Source: JAPLKX01 sp035530195 (GTDB lineage: Bacteria > Hydrogenedentota > Hydrogenedentia > Hydrogenedentales > SLHB01). From it: a DNA stretch of 11,016 bases. The stretch covers positions 1-11,016 of the forward strand of contig DATKVG010000227.1 in assembly GCA_035530195.1 (NCBI GenBank). Direction: 5' to 3'. A program made the position numbers and the translations under genes. Shown here piece by piece: positions 1-6,144 of this stretch. Position 1 is the first letter of the stretch. Each line of letters starts with the position of its first letter. Under the pieces are notes generated by a model. The model saw only the letters and a program-made list of their open reading frames with translations. It had not been told where the DNA came from and did not search any database.

Positions 1-1
1 A

Positions 2-478
2 AGCCAGGAGCCGGTCTGGCCGCGGGGAACCGGGGTCGCCAAAGACCATTCTGAATATGTGCTGACGCTGCCGGGACTCGGGGGGCAAGTGGCCGATGCG
101 GCGCTCTGCGATGTCGAGACACTCTCCTGGACGCCTGTCGACATCGAACGATTGGATAATGACATCAAGATTCGCCTCCGAACAAACTGGGCGCTCATAA
201 TCTTGCGAAAGACTGCCGGCCCGGCTGTTGTGAGTTTCGACTCGTTGCCCGTACTTCACAAGGGTGATTCCACGACGATTCACCCACGGGTTCTTTGTGG
301 AGATCCGGCGTCGTCAGTCCTTGTGAGCGCGCCGGGACTTGCGGTCTTGCCCGCGACAGTGGGGGTGCCGGATGAAACGCAGATAACCGTGCCGCCGGAT
401 GCGTTTGCCGGAAATTACGCCGTTACCATTGGTGGCAACCACGTTCTCGGCGCAAAACGTTTCCTGACCGTCGAATAA
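2..478 (+). CDS. C-terminal fragment of an unidentified, probably beta-rich protein (5' truncated)
   Basis: The frame is open from the left edge of the window to a TAA at 476-478, so about 158 residues of the C-terminus are visible and the start lies outside. A GTG at 59 is in frame but nothing marks it as a start. The visible part alternates hydrophobic and polar residues, as in beta-sandwich domains. One segment around WTPVDIERLDNDIKIRL resembles the small beta domain that closes many glycoside hydrolases. After it comes an Ig-like stretch with VLHKGDSTTIHPRV, and the protein ends GGNHVLGAKRFLTVE. No catalytic motif is visible in this part. It may be the tail of a secreted carbohydrate-active or surface protein; that is inference from fold-like patterns only. 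I do not recognise the family. Confidence 0.6.
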   Translation, partial: SQEPVWPRGTGVAKDHSEYVLTLPGLGGQVADAALCDVETLSWTPVDIERLDNDIKIRLRTNWALIILRKTAGPAVVSFDSLPVLHKGDSTTIHPRVLCGDPASSVLVSAPGLAVLPATVGVPDETQITVPPDAFAGNYAVTIGGNHVLGAKRFLTVE

Positions 479-487
479 TGCCCATAT

Positions 488-700
488 TCATCCCGCGGCC
501 TTCGCCAGTGCAGCCACGTGCGCGCGCCACACCCGGCGTAGCTCGATGGCGACCCGCACAATCACGGCCAAGTTAAACACACACGCCGCCCACAGCACCG
601 TTTTCACTAGTCAGAGCGGCCCCGGGACGTTGTCGATAAACCCGCGCCAATCGCCGTCGCCGAACAGCCCTGCCACCACCACGAATGGAAACACGCACAT
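488..700 (-). pseudogene. Possible relic of a small membrane protein with one in-frame stop
   Basis: Reading the minus strand from an ATG at 700-698, one frame gives MCVFPFVVVAGLF and ends after 29 codons at a TGA (613-611). Without any frame change it continues from a GTG at 607-605 for 39 more residues, including VLWAACVFNLAVIVRV followed by a basic tail, to a TGA at 490-488. Both halves look like membrane segments, so one nonsense mutation in a roughly 70-residue membrane protein would explain the pattern. Two tiny separate ORFs, or chance in GC-rich DNA, are the alternatives. No clear ribosome binding site precedes either start. This is the only coding-like content I see in the 288-base gap between the first fragment and the DUF202 gene. 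Confidence 0.25.
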
Positions 701-729
701 CGGAACGACTACTTAAGCCTGAAACCTTC

Positions 730-758
730 TTGAACCTTTTCAATTCCGGCCGTACAAT
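730..758 (+). promoter_or_regulatory. Sigma70-like promoter of the DUF202 gene
   Basis: A TTGAAC box at 730-735 and a TACAAT box at 753-758 are separated by exactly 17 bases, close to the housekeeping sigma consensus. The expected transcription start, about 764-766, falls directly before the ATG at 767. The transcript would therefore be leaderless or nearly so, unless translation starts at the in-frame ATG at 806. Confidence 0.55.
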
Positions 759-766
759 GAAATAAG

Positions 767-1072
767 ATGAACGAGCAACCCTACAGCGACAACATCCGAA
801 AAGAGATGATCCTCCGCGACCATCTCGCCGCCGCGCGAACCGTACTCGCCAACGAGCGAACTATCCTCGCCTACCTCCGCACCGCACTCGCTACCGTCGC
901 CGTCGGCGCCGGCCTCATCCAGCTCGCTCCCACCCCCGCCGCCCAAATCGTCGGTTGGGCACTGATTCCCATCGGCGCCACCTGTCTTGTCATCGGCGTC
1001 ATCCGATATTTTCAGTTCCGACGGTATATTTCAAAGTTGACCCAAGCCGAAAAAGATCTGGAAGTCGACTAA
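767..1072 (+). CDS. DUF202 (YidH-type) small inner-membrane protein
   Basis: This 101-residue protein carries the DUF202 hallmark LANERTILAYLRTALA at about residues 27-41. Two hydrophobic segments follow: residues about 38-53, and about 62-80 (IVGWALIPIGATCLVIGVI). A basic, then acidic, soluble tail ends at LEVD. Members of this family are small bacterial and fungal membrane proteins of unknown biochemical role; E. coli YidH and YidG usually have a third membrane segment, which is absent here. The ATG at 767 has no convincing Shine-Dalgarno sequence, only a TAAG just before it, but sits immediately after a good promoter. An in-frame ATG at 806 (MILRDHLAAART) would keep the whole domain and is an alternative start. 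It is transcribed alone; the next gene begins 200 bases on. Confidence 0.8.
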   Translation: MNEQPYSDNIRKEMILRDHLAAARTVLANERTILAYLRTALATVAVGAGLIQLAPTPAAQIVGWALIPIGATCLVIGVIRYFQFRRYISKLTQAEKDLEVD

Positions 1073-1273
1073 TCGGCCGGCCGGGTTTGTTTCAGGGCGT
1101 TTCTGTGTCGTTTCCAGCCGTTCCATGTGTTTCGTTCTTGCATCCTGCCGTCGTCAGGCATCCAAAAAGCACTCTCCTTTTGCCTCGGCAATGTTGAGGC
1201 AAGTCCTTTACATACAATCCATTACGCGATTCACGTTCTTTGGCGGAACACCGATCGGGACGGGGAGGTGTCG

Positions 1274-1651
1274 ATGGTTGAGTTTGAAATCGAGATGCCC
1301 AAGACCCTGCCGCCCGGCCCAACGAAGTTCCTCGTCAGTAACAACAGCCAAAACTCGCACAATTTCGCGATTGAAGGCCCGGATGGCGTACGGACCCTTT
1401 CGAAAGAGCCGCTCAAACCGGGCGACAAAGGCACCATGCAGATAAACCTTAAGCCGGGCAAGTATGTCGTCTATTGCCCGGTATTCAACAACTGCGACCG
1501 GGGAATGGAAGTCAATCTGACGGTAACCGCCGGGAATCAGATCACTGCCACGTGGCGGTTTTTGAATGCGGCAGCACGGCTACCGGTTTTCTTTGTCCCG
1601 TCCAACCTTTATACTCACGTACAGCCACTGCCGGGAGGGAGACGGCCATGA
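1274..1651 (+). CDS. Small cupredoxin-like protein with a degenerate copper site
   Basis: Cupredoxins are beta-barrel electron carriers that bind a type 1 copper through two His, one Cys and usually one Met. The order here is typical: a strand with VEFEIEMPKTLPPGPTKFLV, a first ligand His29 in NSHNFAIEG, an LKPGDKGTMQINLKPGKY segment, then the ligand loop CPVFNNCDRGM. Cys68 and Met78 are in place, but the second histidine, expected five residues after the Cys, is Asn73. The start at ATG 1274 is chosen because GGGGAGG (1262-1268) lies 5 bases upstream; no other in-frame ATG exists between there and the upstream stop. From this start there is no signal peptide, although the family normally works outside the cytoplasm. 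The barrel should end near residue 94; the last 30 residues look non-homologous and run into the next gene's start (ATGA overlap). A one-base insertion in a T run may have removed the stop. It may be a decaying gene. Confidence 0.65.
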   Translation: MVEFEIEMPKTLPPGPTKFLVSNNSQNSHNFAIEGPDGVRTLSKEPLKPGDKGTMQINLKPGKYVVYCPVFNNCDRGMEVNLTVTAGNQITATWRFLNAAARLPVFFVPSNLYTHVQPLPGGRRP

Positions 1652-2529
1652 AACGGTTTGGATTCACCCTGATCGAATTACTGGTTGTTATCGCCATTAT
1701 CGGGATTCTTGCGGCCATCTTGCTGCCGGCCCTTGCACGCGCCCGCGAAGCGGCCCGAAGATCAAGTTGCCAAAACAACCTGAAACAACTCGGCCTCGTG
1801 TTCAAGATGTACGCGAATGAATCCAAAGGCCAGATGTTTCCCACGATCAAACACGCCAATGGCGATGCCTGTGAGGGCATCGCCGTCGGCAAGTTTTTCT
1901 TCCAGGGCGACCAGGTATACCCTGAATACCTCACCGATCCCCACGTCATCATCTGCCCGTCGGACATCCAGGCCGTCAACCACTGGACCGCTGGCGAGTA
2001 CAACTGTGGCCACGATCCCAACGCCGGGTTCTGCCCGTGCCGGTTCGGCGAGCAGTCGTATTTCTACACCGGGTGGGCCATTGCGCTCGAACATTACGTC
2101 ACGCCGGGCGCCGACCCCGCTGCGCTCGATGGCGCAAGCATCTACGGGCCGTTCCTCGCTGCTGTCATCGACATGATAGCCCGTCAAAGCGCCGCCACCA
2201 CCCGCCAGGAAGCGTTCGACATCGTCGCCAAAGACATTCACGTCGAAGACGGCACCGGCAGAACCGTCTACAGGTTGCGCGAGGGTATCGAACGGTTTTT
2301 CATCACCGATATCAATAACCCCGCCGCCTCCGCCCAGGCGCAGAGCGACATTGTCGTGATGTCCGACGTCGTGAGTGTGCTGACGGAAGATTTCAGCCAT
2401 ATCCCCGGCGGCGGCAATGTCCTTTACATGGACGGCCACGTCGAGTTTCAGCGCTACCCCGGTGTCGAACATCCGGTCAACCCCACGTGGGCGTACCTCA
2501 TGGGCATGCAGGACCAACTGGTGCCCTGA
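1648..2529 (+). CDS. Type II secretion-like pseudopilin (N-terminal methylation motif, H-x(10)-DG tail)
   Basis: The 293-residue protein opens with a class III prepilin leader: MKRFG, cleavage before Phe6, Glu at +5 of the mature protein, then the hydrophobic helix LLVVIAIIGILAAILLPAL. It continues with the typical ARAREAARRSSCQNNLKQLG amphipathic stretch. The globular part contains several cysteines (CPSD, CGHDPNAGFCPC) and ends with HIPGGGNVLYMDGHVEF, a variant of the H-x(9)-DG signature, with ten rather than nine intervening residues. Such proteins are greatly expanded in Planctomycetes and relatives; individual members are mostly of unknown function, thought to assemble as pseudopilins after processing by a prepilin peptidase. 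The ATG at 1648 follows GGAGGGAG (about 1635-1642) and overlaps the preceding stop by 4 bases, so translational coupling to the cupredoxin-like gene is likely. Its reading frame stays open upstream, but that is only a shadow of the cupredoxin gene. Confidence 0.85.
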   Translation: MKRFGFTLIELLVVIAIIGILAAILLPALARAREAARRSSCQNNLKQLGLVFKMYANESKGQMFPTIKHANGDACEGIAVGKFFFQGDQVYPEYLTDPHVIICPSDIQAVNHWTAGEYNCGHDPNAGFCPCRFGEQSYFYTGWAIALEHYVTPGADPAALDGASIYGPFLAAVIDMIARQSAATTRQEAFDIVAKDIHVEDGTGRTVYRLREGIERFFITDINNPAASAQAQSDIVVMSDVVSVLTEDFSHIPGGGNVLYMDGHVEFQRYPGVEHPVNPTWAYLMGMQDQLVP

Positions 2530-2587
2530 ACCTGGAAGATTCCGCGGCGGATGGCAGTTCCCTCAGCCAAAGCAAAGAAGATGTCCA

Positions 2588-3670
2588 GTGGATAGTCCTC
2601 TGAAGCGTTTACTGATCGCGTGGCTTGTCGCCATCATTGGTGCGGGAGCCTCCGCTGCCGACCTGCCCGACCCGATGTTGATGAACTCCGGGCGGAAGGT
2701 TGAGACTGCGGAAGACTGGCAGGCGCGGCGGGGGGAGATGATCGGAATCCTCGATCAATACGAGTATGGCCATGCACCGGATGTGCCTGACGTGATCGTG
2801 AAGGACGTGCAGACGGAAGACGTCTTGTTCGAGAAGTCGGGGGAGTGGGGGAGACGCGTCACCGTCACGCTTTCGTTCCACGGTCTCACGATGCAGGCCG
2901 GGTATTGGAAACCGCGGCATGCGACTGGCCCGCTGCCCGCAATTCTCGCGATGGAACCGGTGTGGTGGCCGGACCCGTTCATCAAAAACGGCATCGTCGA
3001 GCGCGTGATCTCGCGCGGCTACATCCTCGCCGGGTTCAACCACAACGATCTCGCGAGTTTTGAAGACGCCGAGCATCACCCCGCGCAGGACGCTTACCCC
3101 GATTACGACTGGGGCGTTGTCGCCGTGGGCGCGTGGGGGTATCGGGTCGCCATGAACTGGCTTGAAACCGACCCCGCCGTCGACGCCCGCAGAGTCGGCA
3201 TCTGGGACCACTCGCGGCGTGGGAAATCGTGCGCATTGGCCGGTGCGCTCGACGAGCGGTTCGCCGCCGTCATCCCGCACATGTCCGGCATGGCCGGGAC
3301 GGCCCTCTATCGCGTGCGCGGAAAAGGGGCGCAGGAGTTGGAGCAACTGATCGAGCGGTTCTGGCTGCACCCGCGCATGTTCGGCTTTATCGACCGCGAG
3401 GAGGACATCCCGTTCGACCAGCACTGGCTCCACGCCCTCGTCGCGCCGCGCCCGATGCTCATCCACGTCGGCAAAGACGACGCATGGGGCAATCCCAACG
3501 GCGAACGCGCCGCGTACGACGCCGCCAAACCCGTCTATGATTTCCTCCACGCCCCCGACAACCTTACCCTCTATGTCGGCAACTACGGCCACTACGACCC
3601 CAACGGCCCCGAAGGCGCCGACTCCTGGGACGCCGCCCTAAAGTTTCTCGACCAACATTTCAAACCTTAG
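2588..3670 (+). CDS. Secreted alpha/beta hydrolase, glucuronoyl-esterase (CE15)-like
   Basis: The protein has 360 residues. From the GTG at 2588 it begins with a clear signal peptide (LKRLLIAWLVAIIGAGASA, cleavage probably before ADLPDP), so it is exported. A weak AAGAAG precedes the GTG; earlier in-frame starts would overlap the pseudopilin and bury the signal. Conserved segments include EPVWWPDPFIKNGIVERV, RGYILAGFNHNDLA and DVPDV-type N-terminal text. The nucleophile elbow reads WDHSRRGKSCALAGALDERFAA with Ser209; CE15 and related esterases have G-x-S-R-x-G-K, so the first Gly is Asp207 here. Later come HVGKDDAWGNPNGE (Asp297/Asp298) and YGHYDPNG with His335, the likely catalytic histidine. 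CE15 enzymes cleave ester bonds between glucuronoyl side chains of xylan and lignin alcohols; other homologues have unknown esters as substrates. It starts 58 bases after the pseudopilin on the same strand. Confidence 0.75.
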   Translation: MDSPLKRLLIAWLVAIIGAGASAADLPDPMLMNSGRKVETAEDWQARRGEMIGILDQYEYGHAPDVPDVIVKDVQTEDVLFEKSGEWGRRVTVTLSFHGLTMQAGYWKPRHATGPLPAILAMEPVWWPDPFIKNGIVERVISRGYILAGFNHNDLASFEDAEHHPAQDAYPDYDWGVVAVGAWGYRVAMNWLETDPAVDARRVGIWDHSRRGKSCALAGALDERFAAVIPHMSGMAGTALYRVRGKGAQELEQLIERFWLHPRMFGFIDREEDIPFDQHWLHALVAPRPMLIHVGKDDAWGNPNGERAAYDAAKPVYDFLHAPDNLTLYVGNYGHYDPNGPEGADSWDAALKFLDQHFKP

Positions 3671-3673
3671 CGG

Positions 3674-3727
3674 CTTGGCGTCTTTGCGAGAAAAAAAGTA
3701 CTCTCGCCAAGGCGCAAAGACGCAAAG
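3674..3727. repeat. Palindromic intergenic repeat of the GCGTCTTTGCGAGA type
   Basis: Directly after the esterase stop, CTTGGCGTCTTTGCG (3674-3688) pairs with CGCAAAGACGCAAAG (3713-3727) with one mismatch. Nested alternatives exist: CTTGGCG (3674-3680) with CGCCAAG (3705-3711), and GCGAG (3686-3690) with CTCGC (3703-3707). Part of it, GCGTCTTTGCGAGA (3678-3691), recurs exactly at 7407-7420. The structure may also help end the esterase transcript, although no proper U-tract follows. It looks like a dispersed short repeat rather than a gene. Confidence 0.6.
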
Positions 3728-3804
3728 TAAAGCTTCCTTAGTCGGTCTTTTTGACATTTCCAAGAATACTGTTCACACTGCTTGCCGAAACGGAGGGCAT
3801 CTTT

Positions 3805-4899
3805 ATGTTGCCGATAAAACTGGGCGTGTTGGTGCATGGCGCGGGCTGGGTGGCCGGTGAGCATATCAAGGCGTTCATGGCGAACCCGCACACGGAAGTC
3901 GTAGCGATTTCGAGCCGCAAACTCGATAGCTGCGCGCGCAAAGCCGCCGAGGCCGGCCTTTCGAATGTCGCCTTCTACACCGACTACGATAAAGCCCTCG
4001 CACACGAGGGCGTCGACATCGTCTCGGTCTGCACGCCGCAGCAACTGCATTGCGAAAACACCATCGCCGCCGCACAGGCCGGCAAACACATCGTGATCGA
4101 AAAGCCCATCGCGAACAGCCCTGCCGAGATGCGCGCCATGCGCGACGCCGTCCGCAACGCCAAAGTAAAAACGATCGTCAGTTTCGTCCTGCGCTGGAAC
4201 CCGCTGTTCGAGACCATCAAGGCGCTCGTCGCCGACGACGCGCTTGGCAACGTCTATTGCGTCGAGACGGATTACCAGCACGATATTGCCAGTTGGTGGA
4301 CCGGCTACGAGGACGCGCGCACCAAAAAGCTCGGCGTCAGCGCATTGCTCACCGGTGGCTGCCACGCGCTCGACGCCGCCAGGTGGTTCGCCGGAAAAGG
4401 CCGGCATGAGGCCGCCGATCCCGTCGAGGTGTTCGCCTACGCCGGCGGATGGCGCAAAGGCCGCGACATCGAATACAACTACTTCACCCACGCGTTCAAT
4501 CAGGCGCCCCCGCTCGAATACGACGACCTCGAGATGGTCCTGATCAAGTTCAGCAACGGCGTGCTCGGGAAAGTGTCGGTCAATTACGGTTGCGTCATGC
4601 CCTACACGTTCCCCATCGAAGTCTTCGGCGACCGCGGAACCATCAAAGACAACCGGGTGTGGTCGCACAAGTTCCCCGGCCAGCGCGACTGGGTCGAAAT
4701 CCCAACCATCCTGCCCGAAAGCGCCGACGTCAAGCATCACCCGTTCCAGGGCCAGATGGACCATTTCGTCGACTGCATCCTCAACGGCCGCAAGTCCCAC
4801 TGCAACCTCGATGACGCCATCAAGACCCACGAAATCGTCTTCGCCGCCCAACAGTGTTACCAGACGCGAAAGCCCGTCCGCCTGCCGTTGAAGGGGTAG
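3805..4899 (+). CDS. Gfo/Idh/MocA family NAD(P)-dependent oxidoreductase
   Basis: This family uses NAD(P) to oxidise or reduce sugars, inositols and amino sugars in the cytoplasm. The 364-residue protein starts with a Rossmann strand-turn-helix, LGVLVHGAGWVAGEHIKAF (residues 6-24). The VDIVSVCTPQQLHCE segment follows, then the family signature HIVIEKPIA with Glu99-Lys100-Pro101; the Lys is the usual catalytic residue. The C-terminal beta-sheet domain contains LTGGCHALDAARWF with His187 and Asp190, matching the G-x-H-x-x-D motif whose His is the proposed acid/base. The start at ATG 3805 is set by GGAGGG at 3792-3797 with a 7-base spacer; the frame extends 18 codons further upstream without a ribosome binding site. 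Length and motifs are normal, so it should be active. The substrate cannot be told from sequence. It lies 134 bases after the esterase and 166 before the UroD-like gene, each gap holding a repeat. Confidence 0.9.
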   Translation: MLPIKLGVLVHGAGWVAGEHIKAFMANPHTEVVAISSRKLDSCARKAAEAGLSNVAFYTDYDKALAHEGVDIVSVCTPQQLHCENTIAAAQAGKHIVIEKPIANSPAEMRAMRDAVRNAKVKTIVSFVLRWNPLFETIKALVADDALGNVYCVETDYQHDIASWWTGYEDARTKKLGVSALLTGGCHALDAARWFAGKGRHEAADPVEVFAYAGGWRKGRDIEYNYFTHAFNQAPPLEYDDLEMVLIKFSNGVLGKVSVNYGCVMPYTFPIEVFGDRGTIKDNRVWSHKFPGQRDWVEIPTILPESADVKHHPFQGQMDHFVDCILNGRKSHCNLDDAIKTHEIVFAAQQCYQTRKPVRLPLKG

Positions 4900-4923
4900 G
4901 GGAGAGGAAGTGCATCGCATTAC

Positions 4924-5023
4924 GGTGGGGTCGCGCTCCTGCGCGACCGGGTGGCGGCGGTGGAGGCGCGGTCATAGCCAGAGTTGGCGGCTGGAGTCGG
5001 TCGAGCGGGAGCTCGACCCCACC
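4924..5023. repeat. REPIN-like element: two inverted hairpin half-repeats
   Basis: Two 25-base elements lie in opposite orientation 50 bases apart (4924-4948 and 4999-5023). Each starts (or, for the second, ends) with a GGTGG / CCACC tail next to an 8-bp perfect hairpin with a 4-base loop. The first has stem GGTCGCGC / GCGCGACC with loop TCCT; the second has GGTCGAGC / GCTCGACC with loop GGGA. After reverse complementing, the two differ at three places: one loop base, and two bases that pair with each other (A-T versus C-G), so the stem is preserved. This is the layout of REP doublets (REPIN/BIME), which are mobilised by REP-associated tyrosine transposases. No such transposase is in this window. 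Confidence 0.75.
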
Positions 5024-5065
5024 GGTTGAGAAGTCTTTTGCAGGTTTTGACACTGAGGTGCTCCA

Positions 5066-6115
5066 ATGGCCTACCACGGCGTGATGGACGACATCCGGCG
5101 CGCGATCGCTATGCAGCGCCCCGAACGCTTGCCCGTATTCCTTTGCAGCGAAGAGTTCGACGTCAGAGTCTGCGGCAGCCGGTACGACCGCTACAACTCC
5201 GACTCGAACGAGATGGCCCGAGTCCAGATCGAGGCCGTCGAACGGTTCGATTACGACTGGGCGTGGCTGCAGGTTGACGACTGCATCGAGTTCGAGCCGC
5301 TCGGCGTCGACGTCAAAGGCAGCGGCGACATCCTCCCCGCCACCTGCGGCTACCTGCCCGCGACCGACGCCGCGCTCGACGACCTCCGCCGCCACGCGTA
5401 TCGGATCGAGGGCCGCATGAGAGTCCTACTCGACGCCATCACCATGGTCAAAAGCCATTTCGGTGACACCGTATGCGTCGTCGGGCGGACCGCTGCGCCG
5501 TTCAGTTCCGCCACGCTCGCGTTCGGCATTTCAAACATCCTCACGCTCATGTACGAGCAGCCGGACTTTGTGGTCGAAGCGGCAAAGTTTTTTGAACACT
5601 ATCAAACCGAATTTGGACTCGATCAGATAAAAGCCGGCGCAGACGCTATCTGGTTGGGCGACTGCAACGCCTCCGGCCACCTCATCAGCCCCGACAACTA
5701 CGCCCAGTTCGCCATGGAACCCGCACGTCGAGTCTCAGCCGCCTACAAAGAAGCGGGCACCGTTGTCATTTACCACGCCAGCGAAGAAAACCCCGCAATG
5801 GTCGACCTCCAAGCCGAAGCCGGGTTTTCCATCCTCAGCATCGGCCCCGGACTCGACATCCTCGAAGCACGCAGCATTACCGGCAACCGCGTGTGCCTCT
5901 GCGGCAACGTCGACCCCATCCGCATCCTGCAAAACGGCACACCCGACCAAGTCCGCCAAGAAGTCCACCGCATCGTCACCCACCTCACCCCCCACGGTGG
6001 CCACCTCCTGAACTCCGGCGAAATGATCCCCCGAGACACCCCCGAACAAAACATCCAAGCCTACATAGAATCCGCCCGCAAAGTAGGCACAAACGTCCTC
6101 GCCCGCGCCATTTGA
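5066..6115 (+). CDS. Uroporphyrinogen decarboxylase / MtaA-type methyltransferase family protein
   Basis: The protein has 349 residues, the usual length for the UroD superfamily. It includes haem-pathway decarboxylases and, more often in genomes like this, zinc-dependent methyltransferases that move methyl groups to or from corrinoid proteins or coenzymes. Recognisable parts are the N-terminal RPERLPVFLCSEEFDVRVCG, the central IKAGADAIWLGDCNASGHLISPDNYAQF, the VCLCGNVDP strand (residues 276-284), and the closing GEMIPRDTPEQNIQAYIESARK. The Arg-rich substrate motif of true HemE (RQAGRY) is absent, so it is not the haem enzyme. MtaA-like enzymes bind zinc through H-x-C and a later Cys; here the corresponding sites read His237-Ala-Ser239 and Gly318-Glu319, so both cysteines are missing. 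ATG 5066 is supported by GAGGTG (5055-5060) 5 bases upstream. No corrinoid protein is nearby. It ends 29 bases before the convergent Fic gene. Confidence 0.8.
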   Translation: MAYHGVMDDIRRAIAMQRPERLPVFLCSEEFDVRVCGSRYDRYNSDSNEMARVQIEAVERFDYDWAWLQVDDCIEFEPLGVDVKGSGDILPATCGYLPATDAALDDLRRHAYRIEGRMRVLLDAITMVKSHFGDTVCVVGRTAAPFSSATLAFGISNILTLMYEQPDFVVEAAKFFEHYQTEFGLDQIKAGADAIWLGDCNASGHLISPDNYAQFAMEPARRVSAAYKEAGTVVIYHASEENPAMVDLQAEAGFSILSIGPGLDILEARSITGNRVCLCGNVDPIRILQNGTPDQVRQEVHRIVTHLTPHGGHLLNSGEMIPRDTPEQNIQAYIESARKVGTNVLARAI

Positions 6116-6144
6116 CTACTGTTTCGTCCAAGGCTTTCGCGCCA

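Noticed and set aside
1072..1095. GC-rich palindrome CCGGCCGG followed by a T-rich stretch, as a terminator of the DUF202 gene
   Set aside because: The palindrome has no loop, and the T stretch is broken by G; the stem is too short to call a terminator.
1194..1218. TTGAGG and TACAAT boxes as a promoter of the cupredoxin-like gene
   Set aside because: The spacer is only 13 bases, too short for a normal sigma70 promoter, and no better -35 box fits the -10.
2609..3592. Minus-strand ORF (327 codons) across the esterase gene
   Set aside because: It is antisense to a protein with a signal peptide and a catalytic Ser/His pattern; its own translation is low-complexity Val/Asp/Arg-rich.
3667..4920. 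Minus-strand ORF (417 codons) across the oxidoreductase gene
   Set aside because: The plus strand carries the Rossmann, EKP and G-x-H-x-x-D motifs and a strong ribosome binding site; the minus frame shows nothing recognisable.
6116..6144. Bidirectional terminator between the convergent UroD-like and Fic genes
   Set aside because: The 29-base gap shows no inverted repeat able to form a convincing stem.
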